Part shown: positions 62,501 through 64,000 of the stretch, in pieces
Numbering within the stretch: position 1 is the stretch's first letter
Layout: every line of letters begins with the position of its first letter
Source: Clostridiales bacterium
GTDB lineage: Bacteria > Bacillota > Clostridia > Lachnospirales > Lachnospiraceae
Assembly: GCA_018365455.1 (NCBI GenBank)
Contig: JAGZJZ010000009.1
Span: 62,001-126,000 of the forward strand
Direction of reading: 5' to 3'
DNA length: 64,000 nt
Position numbers and translations under genes: made by a program
The notes under the pieces: generated by a model
What the model was told of the DNA's origin: nothing
The model's input: only the letters and a program-made list of their open reading frames with translations
Database searches by the model: none

Positions 62501-64000
62501 CCGTTAAATCCATTGACACGGCTGCCTTCCCCACGGAAGAGGCTTGTCTGTCCAAAGATGTCCTTTTGCCCGTTGTAGACAAACCGTACCATATTTCCTG
62601 CGCCTGCATAAGTACTGTTAATATGATGTGCCCATGCGCTTCTGGCAGTCATCTTCTCCGGGTATTCAGTTGCTACTGCCGTTCCCTGATCCGTCAGCCC
62701 GTTAATTGCTTTTTCCAGGCGGTAAGGTGCGAACCGGTTGTCGAAATAAGTATCAACGTATATCAGTTTCAGCTTCCCGTTGGTATCTTCATTCAGCTGC
62801 TGAAGCCTCTGTTCCATATTTCCGCCGGGAATCTTGGAGCCGTCCAATAGAATATCATTTTCACGGATCATATTTACCGCACTGTCATACCAGTTCCATG
62901 CTCCGGTTCCGGTATTCAGTTCATCCACCGCATACTGGCTGGCTTCCGGATACATTTCCGTGTGGTTGATATGTACTCCGAAATAGGCGTTGTATTTTTC
63001 GCCCTCTGACAGCAGTGTATTAAAATCTTCCAGCCCCCCTGCACGTTTATTATAATTGGCGAAGTCAGGATGGCTGGCATCATGACCTTCTCCCTGATAC
63101 CCTTTTATAATAATCATCTGCTGAAATCCGTCTGTCCCCAGATTGAACTTTTTCGCATTGTCTAAGATACGTAAAAACGGATACTGCGCCGCACTTCCAA
63201 CATTCATGGCGATACTGGTATATGCGTTCATAACTGCTTCGGAACCTTTAATCTCTTTATCCGATTCATCCGCATAACAATCATCCCGGTATGCAATTGC
63301 CCCATCCTGGAAATCAATCTTTCCATCCTGGTTCCGGTCAGCGGTGACTGCCACTGCCGTATAGGGTTTCTCGTAATCCTGGTCATCCAGCCCCCGAACT
63401 AAAAATTCATTGGTCCACAATCCTGTAGTGTAATGATCTCCGTTTTTCATGGTCTGGTATGCTGCTGCCCCATACTCTTTGGATGAATCATTCCGGACAG
63501 ATGCCGCCAGCTCGTGGTTATTTACAACGGTGATCACAGCCTCTTTATATGCCGGATCTTCTGACGGATTCGTTGTTAAATCCACACTCTTCTGTATCCG
63601 GTTATCATTAACGGTAAGTGCTGCGCCTTCCTGGTCACTGCTTACGGATACCAGGCTGTGTTTTGGAAAATGAATGGTTTTAATTCCCTCAGCAATATTT
63701 TCAAGGGTCATAACCATAACATTGTCCCGTACGGTCAATACCGTATCAAAGGTCATTCCGTTCACATCCATATGATAGACTGCCCTGTTTCCATTGATTT
63801 CGGAAGTAACCGTGGGCACGAAAGCTTTATTGTTAACCTCCACAACATAATATGGAATTTCCTGTCCCTGCATCGTCTTGCCGTCTAAATTATAACTGAT
63901 GACCCGTGGAAAAGCCTGGTCAACTTTTACGGACATCTGCGAAGATGCAATCTCCTTCTCCGTTACATCCAAAGCAGCGGGTTCCAACTCATTCTGAGAG
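57376..64000 (-). CDS. Giant secreted GH101 endo-alpha-N-acetylgalactosaminidase (N-terminus cut by window edge)
   Basis: More than 2200 residues, open to the right edge, so signal peptide and first domains are missing. Visible order, counting from the TTG at 63985-63987: GH101 super-sandwich domain to about 240; catalytic barrel about 255-560 with IIKGYQGEGHD, likely nucleophile Asp412 in LIYVDTYFDN and likely acid/base Glu441 in ATEYPEK; GH101 C-terminal beta-domains; one CBM4/9-like and two CBM32-like domains; one InlB-B-like repeat; an Ig-like segment; seven InlB-B repeats; two FN3. GH101 enzymes release the core-1 disaccharide Gal-beta-1,3-GalNAc whole from Ser/Thr of mucins. Secreted; no sortase motif. 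Confidence 0.9.
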   Translation of the reverse strand, partial: SQNELEPAALDVTEKEIASSQMSVKVDQAFPRVISYNLDGKTMQGQEIPYYVVEVNNKAFVPTVTSEINGNRAVYHMDVNGMTFDTVLTVRDNVMVMTLENIAEGIKTIHFPKHSLVSVSSDQEGAALTVNDNRIQKSVDLTTNPSEDPAYKEAVITVVNNHELAASVRNDSSKEYGAAAYQTMKNGDHYTTGLWTNEFLVRGLDDQDYEKPYTAVAVTADRNQDGKIDFQDGAIAYRDDCYADESDKEIKGSEAVMNAYTSIAMNVGSAAQYPFLRILDNAKKFNLGTDGFQQMIIIKGYQGEGHDASHPDFANYNKRAGGLEDFNTLLSEGEKYNAYFGVHINHTEMYPEASQYAVDELNTGTGAWNWYDSAVNMIRENDILLDGSKIPGGNMEQRLQQLNEDTNGKLKLIYVDTYFDNRFAPYRLEKAINGLTDQGTAVATEYPEKMTARSAWAHHINSTYAGAGNMVRFVYNGQKDIFGQTSLFRGEGSRVNGFNGWQGADDYYATMRDFFTNVLPNRFLAQYPISQWTNNDKAVLGSNNEVVTEMKNGKNVISLNGHEVASGNKIFIPWTIDGQEKIYHYNEAGGTTSWTLPQGWNYSNVKLYKLTSTGKTEEQVLSVGADKTISLTADARQGYVIYPGDAAVEIPDMAAYDWSTGSLVKDMGFDSHTFGNGWSNINDNPKVTFTDTSIGNTMIQITGSEEGGISQEMTGLTPGQSYSASAWIRTSEGRKVHLSIEDGKGTKLAENYIDSSNVIYGVHHTDKYREYFQRVKLSFTVPEGQTTAVIKIKADAGSETSTVMIDDVRVIPVTLTDQGDHYFFEDFENVDQEYGPFVSTESDQSHLSEMNQINGGLTNDVIEGNYSLKIRNGDYMRTLSHRVRLKPNTTYTVGLDYKASAANAFALGVKSDKALAAEDAKNAVLVFKPLGGTGYAKKESTKAAFTTGDYDDYYIDLTKQSASEYIIDNFYVNEGKDEDIQEYTLSFAPGEGTVSGEDPKDIKATEGMAIVLPENTYTRKDFDFIGWSDGEKTYEAGAVYSMPGRSMTLTAAWEEGGITYTQIPSSQLTAVAESQESDTPGAVDGPGSNAVDGDTATKWHSAYSSSSSTPMADISKDKYNGITIDLGGVYEIGKLEYIPRQDGGKNGIITGYKLYYSEAEEGTYEEGAFLEVPEGSGTWAGDASKKTAKFSLIKARRLMLRATATLADNTFISASEFYIYQAQRNNYEYEKAEVKAAAADSTQSGYPITNMLKDDNNIYHSDWSGGIDMAKGINNKLTFDFGETSKIGRLDYLPRQSGGNNGIITEFKLYYSTTADQDDWQEIPGGEITWAADTVKKTAVFTPTDARRIQMRVRHAMGNLSDPADKFISGQYMAFYKAIDKEEPGDENLVITPSSCGCTFQDLVFADRKIVIPKNADQTTVELSAKGILLPCEEPGHAEENISYSFEIAEAVAGTTVSGTELRVGSTGIIKLRAVSEVNGAKAVRTAVFTVVKGEYTVTAQADPAEGGSVEGTTDVEANGTAVLSAEANPGYLFDGWYLGEDKVSGEPVFTTPEITADTTYVARFIRDLKDVTITVQSEDETAGTVSGGGTVKEGEKVTITAQAKEGYTFEGWYLEGVKVSEEAEYEVEAAEDAVYTAKFKKDAPAQVTVTVLSEDEEAGTVSGGGVVNAGEKVLISARAKEGYTFDGWYLGETKVSDQPEYEVEAAEDITYTARFRKNEVQQITITVEATEGGTAQGTATVDKGTMVTITAIADEGYIFDGWYLNNINKSKEEVYQVEALKNETYVARFTKAEEPQPETVTITTEAQPGGTVSQGGIVNKGDLFIITASPKEGFRFAGWYLGDQKVSDDLSLEVVAVEDAVYTAHFEEIPKEMITIKVQAETGGTATGGATVEAGAVVTIQASAQDGFEFAGWYIGDMKVSSQPVYTINALQDTLYIAKFVKKEAPKPQKVTVTVKAEKGGTAVGTKTVDSGSRVTITAKPSSKYTFQGWYLKGKKVSTSEKYTVTVYEDTVYTAKFKKITAPGKVTGLKASNQTTGKIRLSWKKTSGARGYELSRYNPAKRKWSVVKTTGQNDITVKGLSRAEVYKFRVRAYSISGSKKLYGKYSAVLKTATAPKKPVLSVKKASKTSVKLSWKQGSKADGFVIYMQTGKDGFKKVKNVSAETTAYTKKNLKKGRTYQFKIRSYKKAGSSKVYSKYSKTLSVKLR

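Noticed and set aside
57376..63987. Taking the TTG at 63985-63987 as the GH101 start
   Set aside because: The frame remains open to the right edge, no ribosome-binding site precedes the TTG, and a signal peptide is missing; the gene is cut by the window.

Overview
The window looks like a chromosomal segment of a spore-forming, flagellated Firmicute, most likely a gut Lachnospiraceae. The evidence is a Gram-positive-type fliE-F-G-H-I-J cluster, a sporulation gene (spmB), purine-rich Shine-Dalgarno sites in front of nearly every gene, intrinsic terminators, YesM/YesN two-component pairs, and very large secreted glycosidases with FIVAR, InlB-B, Big_2 and FN3 tails. The genus cannot be fixed from sequence alone. 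Every gene I accept lies on the minus strand, so transcription runs from high to low coordinates.

Layout. 1-5846: start of a flagellar operon (fliE, fliF, fliG, fliH, fliI, fliJ and the start of a fliK-like gene leaving the left edge). 5847-6315: AT-rich gap with a cluster of DnaA-box-like sites. 6316-8236: spmB and a PAS/GGDEF protein. 8368-11680: carbohydrate ABC transporter (binding lipoprotein and two permeases; no ATPase gene here). 11815-20087: a giant beta-helix glycosidase, probably a GH136 lacto-N-biosidase, preceded by a membrane-anchored SurA-type foldase resembling the LnbY/LnbX arrangement. A MITE-like element (20125-20257) with an 8-bp direct repeat lies in the 5' region of that operon. 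20485-28148: a trigger-factor-like lipoprotein, a DUF6273 protein and a giant GLUG-repeat protein with an embedded lipase-like domain. 28434-31802: a YesM/YesN-type two-component pair. 31984-38517: PA14-GH2-FIVAR-LRR protein. 38741-45277: GH31 (alpha-N-acetylgalactosaminidase-like). 45454-49539: ChvE/GguAB-type sugar ABC transporter. 49909-54748: a sensor operon of membrane-tethered binding protein, histidine kinase, AraC-type regulator and binding lipoprotein. 55100-57170: an AAA15-type ATPase overlapping a TOPRIM-like gene, a possible defence pair. 57376-right edge: a giant GH101 endo-alpha-N-acetylgalactosaminidase, cut at its N-terminus.

How the genes fit together. GH101, GH31, GH2 and GH136 activities together suit stepwise dismantling of mucin-type O-glycans or milk-type glycans outside the cell, with the two ABC systems importing the sugars. 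The strongest new signal is regulatory. Three promoters (upstream of the GH31 gene, the ChvE-type transporter and the sensor operon) share the same layout: a GCAAAAGATTC half-site two bases upstream of the -35, a second degenerate half-site exactly 21 bp further up, and an 18-bp spacer to the -10. This predicts a small regulon controlled by the AraC-type regulator encoded at 50933-52249.

Other points of interest are giant exoproteins that each share an operon with a foldase, a one-to-one collinear seven-repeat tail shared by GH31 and GH101, a terminator hairpin inside the leader of the sensor operon, and a G-quadruplex-capable ribosome-binding region on the first histidine kinase gene.
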